Part shown: positions 54,544 to 62,487 of the stretch, piece after piece
Numbering within the stretch: the first letter of the stretch is position 1
How the letters are laid out: each line of letters begins with the position of its first letter
Assembly: GCF_009753675.1 (NCBI RefSeq)
Contig: NZ_WQLV01000005.1
Coordinates: 186,001-250,000, forward strand
Reading direction: 5' to 3'
Source of the DNA: Parasedimentitalea huanghaiensis
Lineage (GTDB): Bacteria > Pseudomonadota > Alphaproteobacteria > Rhodobacterales > Rhodobacteraceae
Length of the DNA: 64,000 bases
Position numbers and translations under genes: made by a program
The notes under the pieces: generated by a model
Told to the model about the DNA's origin: nothing
Database searches by the model: none
The model's input: only the letters and a program-made list of their open reading frames with translations

Positions 54544-55173
54544 ATGAAAACCGCCCTACAACGCCGCGCACGTGCGACCCGAAGCATTTGGCTTGACGCT
54601 GCATATGACCTGTTTGTGCAGGACGGTATCGAAGCTGTCAAAATCATGCCTCTTGCGAAGAAGCTAAATCTGACCAGAACTGGATTTTACTGGCATTTCA
54701 AAGATCTGGCCGAGTTGCACGACGCGCTTGTCGATATTTGGCAGGCTCGCAATACCGGCATCATACTTGAACGCTGCTCTGCCCCTGCGGATAGTCTGTG
54801 TTCCGCTTTATTCAACCTGACTGATTGTTGGATTGATCCTGATCTTTTTGATGCGCCACTTGACTTGGCAATCCACAATTGGGCCCGCAACGATAGTAAA
54901 TTGCAAAAATTGGTGGAGGCTTCGGATGCGGACCGATTAGAGGCGGTTCGGGCAGTATTTCTACGATTTGGTGTGACGCCGGACGCAGCTCACTATCGGG
55001 CATTGACGACGATCCTGACGCAAAGCGGGTATTATTCGAAGCCTATCATCGAGGCTCGTTTGGATCGTGCACTTGCTGGGTGCCATTACGTAGAGGTGTT
55101 TGCTGGCGAACCGCCCACCCAGCAGGAGATCGATGACTTTTTAAGTCGTCATCGTGAGGGAGTACCCGGCTGA
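54544..55173 (+). CDS. TetR-family transcriptional regulator
   Basis: The 209-residue protein has a TetR N-terminal HTH (IWLDAAYDLFVQDGIEAVKI, LNLTRTGFYWHFKDLAELHDA) and an all-helical ligand domain. It is divergent from the demethylase-like flavoprotein, with twin palindromes at 54479-54525 between them. It probably represses that gene and itself until the substrate is present. The ligand is unknown. Confidence 0.92.
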   Translation: MKTALQRRARATRSIWLDAAYDLFVQDGIEAVKIMPLAKKLNLTRTGFYWHFKDLAELHDALVDIWQARNTGIILERCSAPADSLCSALFNLTDCWIDPDLFDAPLDLAIHNWARNDSKLQKLVEASDADRLEAVRAVFLRFGVTPDAAHYRALTTILTQSGYYSKPIIEARLDRALAGCHYVEVFAGEPPTQQEIDDFLSRHREGVPG

Positions 55174-55195
55174 TTGGCCTGATACCGCAGTGTCC

Positions 55196-55535
55196 GATCC
55201 CGTGGCCTCCGTTATTGTAGACAGTTACATTGCGACGGGCAGAACCCAAGTCACGGGGACCCGAAACCGGATACCGAAAGTCGGCAGTCTCAATGGTCTT
55301 AGGTGGGTTATGCCGGACTTCAGTCACTTGGGTCACATCTTTGAACTTGAGGCAGATAACTCGTTGCGAGAATTTGAGGAAGTCCGAGCGTTGGCGGAAG
55401 AGGAAAACTTCCAGCTTACCGCTGCGCCCGTGCACGGTGATGATCCGAACAAACTGGAGCAGTTGGCAATGGGCACCGCCCAGACGAAGGTCAACGGTGT
55501 AGAGCTGATCTATCTCGGTTATCCCCTTTTTTGGA
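55196..55535 (+). pseudogene. Relic of an ABC_sub_bind (PF04392-type) protein
   Basis: The frame encodes SDPVASVIVDSYIATGRTQV followed by VTGTRNRIPKVG, LREFEEVRALAEEENFQL and KVNGVELIYLG. This pattern matches the middle of ABC substrate-binding lipoproteins of the PF04392 type. The N-terminal third (signal peptide) and the C-terminal part are missing. The frame runs on to 55978 but overlaps the LysR gene on the other strand and loses all similarity. From 55536 to 55777 I see nothing else. I read this as a gene remnant; it follows the TetR gene by only 22 bp. Confidence 0.5.
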
Positions 55536-55777
55536 GACCCGACCTGACACATTCACGCAAATGGCAACATCGCATGGCCTGCCAGCCGCAGTATACCGCT
55601 ATCGCTAATATAGCTGCGCAGATCGTGTATTTTGAACCCGCCAACTTCACGCAGTTTTTCAAGTCGCAAATTTGGAATGACACCCAACCAATTTCGGAAA
55701 AAAACGGCAGGGAAACAACGACAAGTGAACATGCTGTTTTTGAGGTACGCTACAACTGCATCGGCGGTCGCGCTTCG

Positions 55778-56677
55778 TCAGAACGTGTTCGTTGCGGTTC
55801 CCTGGATCTGATGTTTACGTGTGTAAATCGCCTCCACCAAGAAACGAACACAGATCCGCACCCGTTCGGTTGCGACCAGATCTGGATGTGTCAGTGCCCA
55901 AGTTGGCAGGGCGTGTGCGCTTTGGGGGGCTGTCAGGCGAACCAATGCAAGGTCGGGATCTGCGGCAAAGCAGTTTAGGTATCCAAATCCCATTCCCGAC
56001 CTGATCGCACTTTGCTGTGCCTGCATGTCAGAGATGACATGGGCCACTTTGCAACCTGAATACGGTGAAGCATCGCGCCAGTGCGCCTGAACACCTTTAC
56101 CGCCTAGAGCTACCCATTTGGCATTTGGAGCGTCTCCGGTAAAGCTGTGCCCGTCGATGTAGTCCTGCGTGGCATAGATCGTATTGGCAAAATCTGGTAG
56201 TCGATGAGAGACCAGACCGTCGTCGGGCTGTACTTGAAACCGAATGGCAATGTCGGCATTGCGTCGTCGCAGGTCGGCCACGTCAAAGGTGGCATCGACC
56301 TCGATTTCAATCTGTGGGTAGCGCTCTGTAAAATCGGCCAGAATTGGCATCAGCAAGTCTTGCGCCAAGAGCGGGGGCGTTGATATGCGCACCAACCCTG
56401 CCAGGCGGGCATCACGGCCAAACACCTCGCGTTCCATACTCAGGATTTCGCTTTCCACCCGCTCGGCCCGCTCAACGAGAGCCTCTCCGACATCGGTCAA
56501 AACAAACCCATCGGGCTGACGTATAAACAACTTAATACCCAGCTGGTCTTCCATCGCCTGCAGCCGACGCGACACCGTCGAATGGCTGACATTTAGATGC
56601 TTGGCTGCGGCACGCACTGACCACCCACGTAGGATTGCTAGAAAAAATCGCAGGTCATCCCATTCAAAAACCTTCAT
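55778..56677 (-). CDS. LysR-family transcriptional regulator
   Basis: The 299-residue protein has a LysR HTH (WDDLRFFLAILRGWSVRAAA, NVSHSTVSRRLQAMEDQLG) and an effector domain (LVRISTPPLLAQDLLMPILA, NADIAIRFQVQPDDGLVSHR). It is divergent from the NmrA-type gene 157 bases away, a common pairing. The C-terminal tail (YTRKHQIQGTATNTF) is beyond the fold. Confidence 0.92.
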   Translation of the reverse strand: MKVFEWDDLRFFLAILRGWSVRAAAKHLNVSHSTVSRRLQAMEDQLGIKLFIRQPDGFVLTDVGEALVERAERVESEILSMEREVFGRDARLAGLVRISTPPLLAQDLLMPILADFTERYPQIEIEVDATFDVADLRRRNADIAIRFQVQPDDGLVSHRLPDFANTIYATQDYIDGHSFTGDAPNAKWVALGGKGVQAHWRDASPYSGCKVAHVISDMQAQQSAIRSGMGFGYLNCFAADPDLALVRLTAPQSAHALPTWALTHPDLVATERVRICVRFLVEAIYTRKHQIQGTATNTF

Positions 56678-56833
56678 CGCGATCTCTCAAATTGTTGGTG
56701 GTGAACTGGTGAAGTGGTGCACAAACGGAACGACATGTTTCGATTATAGCCAGTTCTTCACCGTATTTGCACCTGATATCTCCAAGTGCAAACGTAACAT
56801 CGCCCCACCAGCGGGCACACAGGAGATCAGAAA

Positions 56834-57698
56834 ATGGAAAATCAAATTCTTATCATAGGCGGCACTGGCAACATCGGCACCCCGTTTGGTCGACCTTCTG
56901 AAAGGTAGCGATCAAAGCTATCGCGTTATGGTGCGCAGCGACGAAAACGAGACCAAGATGACGTCGTTGGGTATTCCTACCGTCCGCGCTGAGTTGGGAG
57001 ATTGGCGAAGCGTTGAGGCCGCCCTGGAAGGCGTGGATACCATATTTCTTCTTAGCGCCCCATCGCCAGTCATGTCCGACCTGCATAAAGGGCTGATTGA
57101 TCGCGCCATATCTGCAGATGTCCGCAAAATTGTGCGGCTTTCGGCGGAGCCAGCCAAATATAGTGAAGGCCTTCCGATGTATGAACAACATGCTGAGGTT
57201 GATGACTATCTGGTGGCGAGTGGGCTGGACTATGTCATTCTGAGACCCCATTATTTCATGCAGAATATCCCACAGATGCACGCGTCTTTCATGAAGGACA
57301 GTCAGATGTTTGCGCAATACATGGGTGACACGCGCATTCCGATGGTTGACGCGCGGGATATTGCTAAGGCCGCCTTGGCTGGACTGACCTCGGATGCATT
57401 CAATGGCAAAATTCATTACATAACCGGTCCGCAGTCGATCAGTTTTGACGATGTTGCCAAGGCATTTTCAAGGCCTCTTGGTAAAGATATCAGCTACGTC
57501 AACTTACCTTATGAGGATCAGAAAGCTGGGCTCGAAGCCTATGGAACCCCTGACATGATTGTTCAAACGGTCATGAGTCTGTTCAAGCGCTGGTCGGACG
57601 GTGAGGACCAACCGACAACCAGTGATTACGAGAAAATCACTGGAGAAAAGGCAACTGACATCAACACCTTCGCAGCAGAGGTTGCAGGGTCGTTTTGA
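56834..57698 (+). pseudogene. NmrA-type NAD(P)-binding protein, one-base frameshift
   Basis: The gene starts at ATG 56834 with GGAGA upstream and encodes MENQILIIGGTGNIGTP, a complete NAD(P) loop. That frame then ends a few codons later. The rest of the protein (LVDLLKGSDQSYRV through NTFAAEVAGSF, 270 residues) continues in the +1 frame from 56886. Removing one T from TTT at 56885-56887 restores a protein of about 288 residues. The body has NmrA/SDR-a5 features (DTIFLLSAPSPVM, YVILRPHYFMQN, VDARDIAKAAL). It may be inactive, or the extra base may be a sequencing error. Confidence 0.75.
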
Positions 57699-57829
57699 CC
57701 AACCCTTGACCGTAGATGGTGCTTTCAGGTTGCCGGAGGTATGGTCTTCACATGCAACATGGCGTTTATCCAAGCCCGAGCTGAATATACCGGTATCGCC
57801 ATTCGCCATTCCACACTAGGGATTACAGG

Positions 57830-57864
57830 GGCCGGTGTATCCAACAGTGGATAGCACCGGCCTT
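57830..57864. terminator. Strong hairpin between convergent genes
   Basis: GGCCGGTGTATCCA pairs with TGGATAGCACCGGCC over 14 bp with a single bulged base and a four-base loop. It separates the NmrA-type gene from the convergent NsrR-type gene. Only a short TT follows the stem. Confidence 0.65.
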
Positions 57865-57891
57865 AAGGCAGTGAGACGCGGCTAGTGTAAT

Positions 57892-58341
57892 CTAAGCGAT
57901 TTCAGAGTTCACCATGTCTAGCAACTTGGTCATCCCGGGGGACATCCGGGGAAGATCAGACAGGGTAAATTGTTCTAAACTTTGAAAAAAAGCTTCTTGT
58001 GCGGTGTCGAGAATAACCGATAATCCGCACGCAGTTGAGAACCTACAGTTGCCGCCGTCAGGCGACATACATTCGACCAAAGGTTTGTCTGCTTCGAGGG
58101 CGCGAAAAACTTTGCCGAGGTTTATCTCGTCAGGTTGCTTTGCCAGCTTCAGCCCGCCGCCACGGCCACGAGATGAGATGGCATAGCCTTCGTTGACCAA
58201 CCAGCCAGTGATCTTGGCGAGGTGATTGTATTTTGCATCATGCAACTCGGCAATTTGCCGGGTTGACAGCAACTGGTCAGGCGAAGCTGCCAGATGGATC
58301 AATATGCGAAGAGCGTAGTCTGAAAATTTCGATAACTGCAT
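57892..58341 (-). CDS. nsrR: Rrf2-family NsrR-type regulator
   Basis: The 149-residue protein has the Rrf2 winged HTH (MQLSKFSDYALRILIHLAAS, STRQIAELHDAKYNHLAKI, ISSRGRGGGLKLA). Three cysteines are spaced as in NsrR (ECMSPDGGNCRFSTACGL). NsrR holds a nitric-oxide-sensitive Fe-S cluster and represses NO-detoxification genes. It is divergent from norS, with two related operator-like sites in between, so it very likely controls the nor operon. IscR-type proteins also have three cysteines, but the HTH and spacing favour NsrR. Confidence 0.9.
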   Translation of the reverse strand: MQLSKFSDYALRILIHLAASPDQLLSTRQIAELHDAKYNHLAKITGWLVNEGYAISSRGRGGGLKLAKQPDEINLGKVFRALEADKPLVECMSPDGGNCRFSTACGLSVILDTAQEAFFQSLEQFTLSDLPRMSPGMTKLLDMVNSEIA

Positions 58342-58365
58342 AGGACACTGGTAGCATCCTATATC

Positions 58366-58408
58366 TGGTATTCAAAGTGCAAATTAAAATTGACATTTGA
58401 AATACCAA
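58366..58408. promoter_or_regulatory. Two NsrR-like operator sites
   Basis: TGGTATTCAAAGTGCA (58366-58381, plus strand) and TTGGTATTTCAAATGTCAA (58390-58408, read on the minus strand) are inverted copies of one imperfect palindrome with an ATTT-C-AAAT centre. This is like the NsrR consensus. They lie between nsrR and norS. Confidence 0.6.
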
Positions 58409-58449
58409 TTTGTACCCAGAACGAGAAGCACAACTAAAGTGAGGCCAAT

Positions 58450-58953
58450 ATGCAGCTTTCGATTCTTCTTATAACTCTGGGTCTGATGGGCGTGGCTGGG
58501 TGGCTGATCCTGCGTGCGGTCTGGGCCACAGAAGGGCCCTCGGCACCCAAAACCATTAACCGAACCCGGTCCTGCTTCCTGTGGGGGATGATAGCCGTTG
58601 GGGTTGTCATTTCAGTTGGATCACTACGGGAATGGCCGCACACATCCGCAGCTGACGATGCCCTGATCGTGAATATCACCAGCGGTCAATGGTGGTGGGA
58701 AACCGACACCACGGAAATTCCTCTTGGGCAGCAAGTGGAGTTCCGGGTCACAACCGAGGACGTCAACCACGGATTGGGCATCTATGACCCGGACATGAAC
58801 CTGGTGGCGCAGGTTCAGGCAATGCCAAGCTATACAAACAAGGTTGTCCACACCTTTGACAAGGCCGGGCAATACCAGATCCTCTGTATGGAATTCTGCG
58901 GCATCGCGCACCACGACATGACTTATGACTTTGAAGTACTGGAGCAAAACTGA
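58450..58953 (+). CDS. norS: CuA-containing subunit of sNOR-type NO reductase
   Basis: The 167-residue protein has two N-terminal membrane helices (about 5-23 and 42-58) and a periplasmic cupredoxin domain. All CuA ligands are visible: His107 (DVNHGLG) and Cys146, Glu148, Cys150, His154, Met157 (CMEFCGIAHHDM). It would pass electrons from a soluble donor to the catalytic subunit. It looks like a short ba3-type cytochrome oxidase subunit II. The gene order norS-norY-senC-orf1 and the NsrR neighbour indicate the NO-reductase class described in Nitrosomonas. Coupled to norY by TGATG. Confidence 0.82.
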   Translation: MQLSILLITLGLMGVAGWLILRAVWATEGPSAPKTINRTRSCFLWGMIAVGVVISVGSLREWPHTSAADDALIVNITSGQWWWETDTTEIPLGQQVEFRVTTEDVNHGLGIYDPDMNLVAQVQAMPSYTNKVVHTFDKAGQYQILCMEFCGIAHHDMTYDFEVLEQN

Positions 58954-60407
58954 TGTCTGCAACTGATGTGTATTCCGCTGAGAGCGGACCAAACCCACAA
59001 GAGGCCTTGGTGAAATTCACTATGCTTTTGGGAGGTGTGGTGTTCCTGCTCATGATGGTTTTTGGGTTGATTATGCGGGTCGCGCAGGGGGATCTGATTT
59101 CTCTGGATCCTGAGATGTTCTACCTGTTGCTGACGGCTCATGGAGCAGGGATGGTCGGATCCGCCGCATTGTCCGGTGCAGCGATCCTTTGGTTCTTCTC
59201 TGCGCGCCATTTGAACCTGAGATCCAGCATCTACATCGCGTTTTTGGGCCTGTTTCTGGCGGGTGTGGTGTTGATCCTTGGGTCTATCTTTATCGGCGGA
59301 TATGGTGGGGCATGGACGTTCTTGTTCCCACTGCCAGCCATGTCTGGTGGTTTATGGGAGGCCTGGGCCGGTGTTATGTTCTGCGTTGGCTATTTGCTGA
59401 TTGGCGTTGGATTCCTGTTGTATTACCTTGAACTGGGGTTGAAAATTGCCAGTCGTTACAACGGTCTTCTGGGTGGTTTGGGCTGGCGTTACCTTTTTGC
59501 CAACAACAGCACTGATGTTCCGCCTCCAACCATTGTGGCCGCATCCAGTGTGTTGGTTTTCAATACGATTGGGATTGTATTTGGGGCAGCCGTATTGGCA
59601 GCGAGCATCGTTAATCTGCTGCTCCCCAGTTTTGAGGTTGATCCGCTCTTAGCCAAGAACGCGATTTACTTCTTTGGGCATGTTTTCATCAATGCGACGA
59701 TCTACATGGCAGTCACAGCGGTATACGAGATCTTGCCGGACTATACCGGGCGCCCTTGGAAATCGACCAAGCTGTTTATCGGTGCCTGGGCCGCTGTCGT
59801 GATCTTTGTTCAGGCGGTGTACTTCCACCACCTGCTGCAAGACGTAAACATGCCGGCTTGGACCATGGCTGTGGGCCAGGTCGTCTCATACGCATCAGGC
59901 GTGCCATTGATTGGTGTCACGGTGTTTTCCCTGGCGGTTTACATCAAGGGATCAGGGCTGAAGTGGGATCTCCCCATCAGTTTGCTGACATTGGGTGTGG
60001 TCGGCTGGGGGCTGGGATCCATTCCGGCGATGGTTGATGGCATGGTCTCGGTGAACAAGCTGATGCACAACACACAATGGGTCCCCGGCCATTTTCATAC
60101 CTACCTGTTGCTGGGAGAGGTCGCCATGGCTTTTGGTTTTGCAGCTTGGCTGGTTCGGGACAAAGCAGTCACAACACTATCCAGCCTGGATCGTCTGGTG
60201 TTTCGCGCCTACGTGTTCGGCGGCGCTGGGTTTGTTTTGGTCTTCCTGTGGTCTGGGGCCAGTTCGATTCCGCGTCGCTGGGCGGTGCACTATGAACAGT
60301 GGCAGTTGCAAAGCCAGTTGGCGAGCGGCTTTGCCCTGATTGTGGTGCTGGCCACCTTGGTATTGGTTGTGCGGTATGTGGCTGGTCTGGCGAGGCGGTC
60401 ACAATGA
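58953..60407 (+). CDS. norY: Heme-copper NO reductase catalytic subunit (sNOR type)
   Basis: The 484-residue protein has about 12 membrane helices and the heme-copper pattern. His63 and His382 suit the low-spin heme, His380 (GHFHTYLL) the high-spin heme, and His243, His292 and His293 the second metal. The tyrosine normally four residues after the first metal histidine (H-x3-Y, cross-linked in oxygen reductases) is Asn247 (GHVFINATIY). Loss of this tyrosine is the hallmark of NO reductases. With NsrR upstream and a NirC-type channel downstream, reduction of NO to N2O is the most likely role. The possibility of residual O2 reduction remains. Confidence 0.8.
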   Translation: MSATDVYSAESGPNPQEALVKFTMLLGGVVFLLMMVFGLIMRVAQGDLISLDPEMFYLLLTAHGAGMVGSAALSGAAILWFFSARHLNLRSSIYIAFLGLFLAGVVLILGSIFIGGYGGAWTFLFPLPAMSGGLWEAWAGVMFCVGYLLIGVGFLLYYLELGLKIASRYNGLLGGLGWRYLFANNSTDVPPPTIVAASSVLVFNTIGIVFGAAVLAASIVNLLLPSFEVDPLLAKNAIYFFGHVFINATIYMAVTAVYEILPDYTGRPWKSTKLFIGAWAAVVIFVQAVYFHHLLQDVNMPAWTMAVGQVVSYASGVPLIGVTVFSLAVYIKGSGLKWDLPISLLTLGVVGWGLGSIPAMVDGMVSVNKLMHNTQWVPGHFHTYLLLGEVAMAFGFAAWLVRDKAVTTLSSLDRLVFRAYVFGGAGFVLVFLWSGASSIPRRWAVHYEQWQLQSQLASGFALIVVLATLVLVVRYVAGLARRSQ

Positions 60408-60994
60408 AACAGGTGACTTTCACCCTTAGCGCAGCCCTGTTGGGCTGTGCTGCGATCTGGCAAGCTACAGACGGGGGGCGGGCGGTGACCGCCGAGGGGG
60501 CACGGCGTGTCCAGATAGCTGAAAATCCAGTACATGTTCCGCCCGTTTCGCTGGAGACAATGGATGGCAGTCTGCAAATGTGGCCCGCGCAGGGGCAACC
60601 CATCCTGCTGGAGTTCATTTACACCACCTGTCCAACAATCTGTCAGACATCAGGCGGTGACTTTGCTGAGTTGCGGGATCATTTGACGGACAAGGGGCTG
60701 GATGTGCCGATGTATTCTGTCAGCTTTGATCCAGTCACAGATGCCTTGCCGGAACTGCAGTCATATGGCGAAGCTCATGGTGCATCTGGTCAGCCCTGGA
60801 CTATAGCGAGACCGGAAACAGACGCAGTGGCAGGGCTTTTAGATTTGTTCCGCGTCACTGTCATACCGGACCGTTGGGGTGGTTATCAGCACAACATCGC
60901 AGTTTTGGTCATTAATCCAAACGGAGAGTTCGCAGGCGCATACGATACACGGGCGTTCGCAGACATCCGTTCAGCAGTTGAGGCAATGCTGTGA
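60404..60994 (+). CDS. senC: SCO1/SenC-type copper-delivery protein
   Basis: The 196-residue protein has an N-terminal signal/anchor and a thioredoxin-like SCO domain. The copper site is FIYTTCPTICQTSGG (CxxxC), and the third ligand histidine is probably in GGYQHNIAVLV. It should load copper into the CuA site of NorS. It starts by an ATGA overlap with norY and ends overlapping orf1. SenC in this position is part of the published norSY-senC-orf1 order. Confidence 0.9.
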   Translation: MKQVTFTLSAALLGCAAIWQATDGGRAVTAEGARRVQIAENPVHVPPVSLETMDGSLQMWPAQGQPILLEFIYTTCPTICQTSGGDFAELRDHLTDKGLDVPMYSVSFDPVTDALPELQSYGEAHGASGQPWTIARPETDAVAGLLDLFRVTVIPDRWGGYQHNIAVLVINPNGEFAGAYDTRAFADIRSAVEAML

Positions 60995-61566
60995 TCCGAA
61001 TTGTCATGGCTGGTACTGCTTTTTCAGTTGCTTGTAGCCTGCAGCCTTTGGTTGGACAGGACCCTGTGATCCATGTTTTGGCGCAGTTTCCTGCCTTGAT
61101 CCTTGCGGGGAGCCTGTTGGGGGGGCGGTTTCGACTACCACAACACCTCACGGGCCCCACATTGGTTTTGGCACTTGTGTCTCTGGCAATCTGGATGTTG
61201 CCCCGTTCCTTGGATGCCGCTTTGTTGGATCCGGTTTGGATGGTGGCCAAATTTGTTACGCTCCCGCTTTGCGTGGGGCTGCCACTTGCTGCCGCCTGGT
61301 CTCACGTTGGTTCTGTACTGCGCGGGTTCCTGAAAGCACAGGCCATTTCAATGCTGCTGTTCCTAGGCTTCCTCTACACACATGCTCCGATGCGACTTTG
61401 CAATTCATACCTGGTGGATGACCAGCAACGTCTGGGGCTTGGATTTGTTTACCTCGCCTGCGCGTTGATCCTCTGGTGGATCATCCCGGTGTTCTTTGGG
61501 CAAATCTCATCAAATAAGAAAGACGACGACAATGACGTTTCACGACACCGTATCGAACTTCGCTGA
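60991..61566 (+). CDS. Membrane protein, orf1 of the norSY cluster
   Basis: The 191-residue protein has about five hydrophobic segments and no recognised motif except a charged C-terminal tail (SSNKKDDDNDVSRHRIELR). It begins with GTG 60991, overlapping the senC stop, and its end overlaps the nirC start by 35 bases. It stands where orf1 lies in the Nitrosomonas cluster. A role in assembly of the reductase or its hemes is plausible but unproven. Confidence 0.75.
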   Translation: MIRIVMAGTAFSVACSLQPLVGQDPVIHVLAQFPALILAGSLLGGRFRLPQHLTGPTLVLALVSLAIWMLPRSLDAALLDPVWMVAKFVTLPLCVGLPLAAAWSHVGSVLRGFLKAQAISMLLFLGFLYTHAPMRLCNSYLVDDQQRLGLGFVYLACALILWWIIPVFFGQISSNKKDDDNDVSRHRIELR

Positions 61567-62311
61567 TCTCGCGGTGAAAAAGCGCAAACACCTGCGCAAG
61601 GACCCACTGGGTTTCTTTGTTCTCTCGATGATGGCTGGAGCTTATGTTGGGCTGGGTATCCTGCTGATTTTCTCAGTCGGTCAAGGGGTTGATCCGGGTA
61701 TTCGCCCGGTGGTGATGGGGGCAAGTTTTGGCATCGCCTTGATGTTGGTGATCTACGCGGGTTCAGAACTCTTCACCGGCCATACAATGTACATGACACT
61801 AGGACTGTTAACCGGACGCACGGGCTTAGGTGACCTGATCCGGTGTTGGCTGGCAAGCTGGTCAGGCAATTTGCTCGGGGCGAGCTTACTTGCAGTGGTG
61901 TTCGTTTACGGAGGTGGTGGTCTGATATTGGGGGCCGAAGAAAATAGCCTGCTACATCTGATTGCCGAGAAGAAAATGAAAGGCGATGGCCTAGGGTTGT
62001 TTTTGAAAGGGATGCTCTGCAATTGGCTGGTTTGCCTGGCAATCTGGACTGGCGCGCGCACGTCGAATGACATGGCCAAAATCGCCCTCATCTGGTTCTG
62101 CCTCTACGCCTTTATCGCCGCAGGGTTTGAGCACTCGGTGGCCAATATGACGGTCTTTGCAATTGCTTTGCTGTCCGAGCATTCAGAAAGTGTGTCGCTG
62201 GCAGGCGCGTTGAGAAATCTGGCTTATGTCAGTGCAGGAAATGCCGTCGCTGGGGCTATTTTCATGGGCGGTGGTTATTGGGTCGCTGCGGGTCGACCCA
62301 AAAGCGCCTAA
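61532..62311 (+). CDS. Formate/nitrite transporter family channel (NirC-like)
   Basis: The 259-residue protein has six membrane helices and FNT signatures: GAYVGLGILLIFSVGQG, AGSELFTGHTMYMTLGLL, GMLCNWLVCLAIWTGAR and WFCLYAFIAAGFEHSVANMT, where the last has the central pore histidine. It likely conducts nitrite (or formate) across the inner membrane. Its position behind the NO-reductase genes and NsrR favours nitrite. ATG 61532 overlaps the end of orf1. It meets ccoS tail to tail with overlapping stop codons. Confidence 0.88.
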   Translation: MTFHDTVSNFADLAVKKRKHLRKDPLGFFVLSMMAGAYVGLGILLIFSVGQGVDPGIRPVVMGASFGIALMLVIYAGSELFTGHTMYMTLGLLTGRTGLGDLIRCWLASWSGNLLGASLLAVVFVYGGGGLILGAEENSLLHLIAEKKMKGDGLGLFLKGMLCNWLVCLAIWTGARTSNDMAKIALIWFCLYAFIAAGFEHSVANMTVFAIALLSEHSESVSLAGALRNLAYVSAGNAVAGAIFMGGGYWVAAGRPKSA

Positions 62312-62487
62312 CCGCGCAGATTGTCCCGCTCTTGTGATGAGAGCGGGACATCTTCGGCCTCGAGCATTCGGGCTGCATCGCCTTCGGGATCGGCATATTG
62401 ATCGGTACGAACCGTCCACAAAAATCCTGCAAACGTTACAACCGCCAAGATAATAGAGAGCGGGATGAGATAGGTGATTGCTATCAT
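62308..62487 (-). CDS. ccoS: cbb3 oxidase assembly protein CcoS
   Basis: The 59-residue protein has a single membrane helix (MIAITYLIPLSIILAVVTFA) followed by the CcoS motif FLWTVRTDQYADPEGDAARM. CcoS is needed to insert cofactors into cbb3-type cytochrome oxidase. The start overlaps the ccoI stop (ATGA), which fixes it against a longer in-frame extension. Its stop codon overlaps that of the convergent nirC-like gene. Confidence 0.93.
   Translation of the reverse strand: MIAITYLIPLSIILAVVTFAGFLWTVRTDQYADPEGDAARMLEAEDVPLSSQERDNLRG

Noticed and set aside
55154-55978. A single 274-residue gene covering the whole gap after the TetR gene
   Set aside because: Only the middle part resembles a family. 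The last 200 bases overlap a clear LysR gene on the other strand and read as nonsense protein.
58450-60407. Annotation as an ordinary ba3-type cytochrome c oxidase
   Set aside because: The CuA and histidine ligands fit, but the H-x3-Y tyrosine is Asn247, and the NsrR, SenC, orf1 and NirC neighbours fit NO reduction better.
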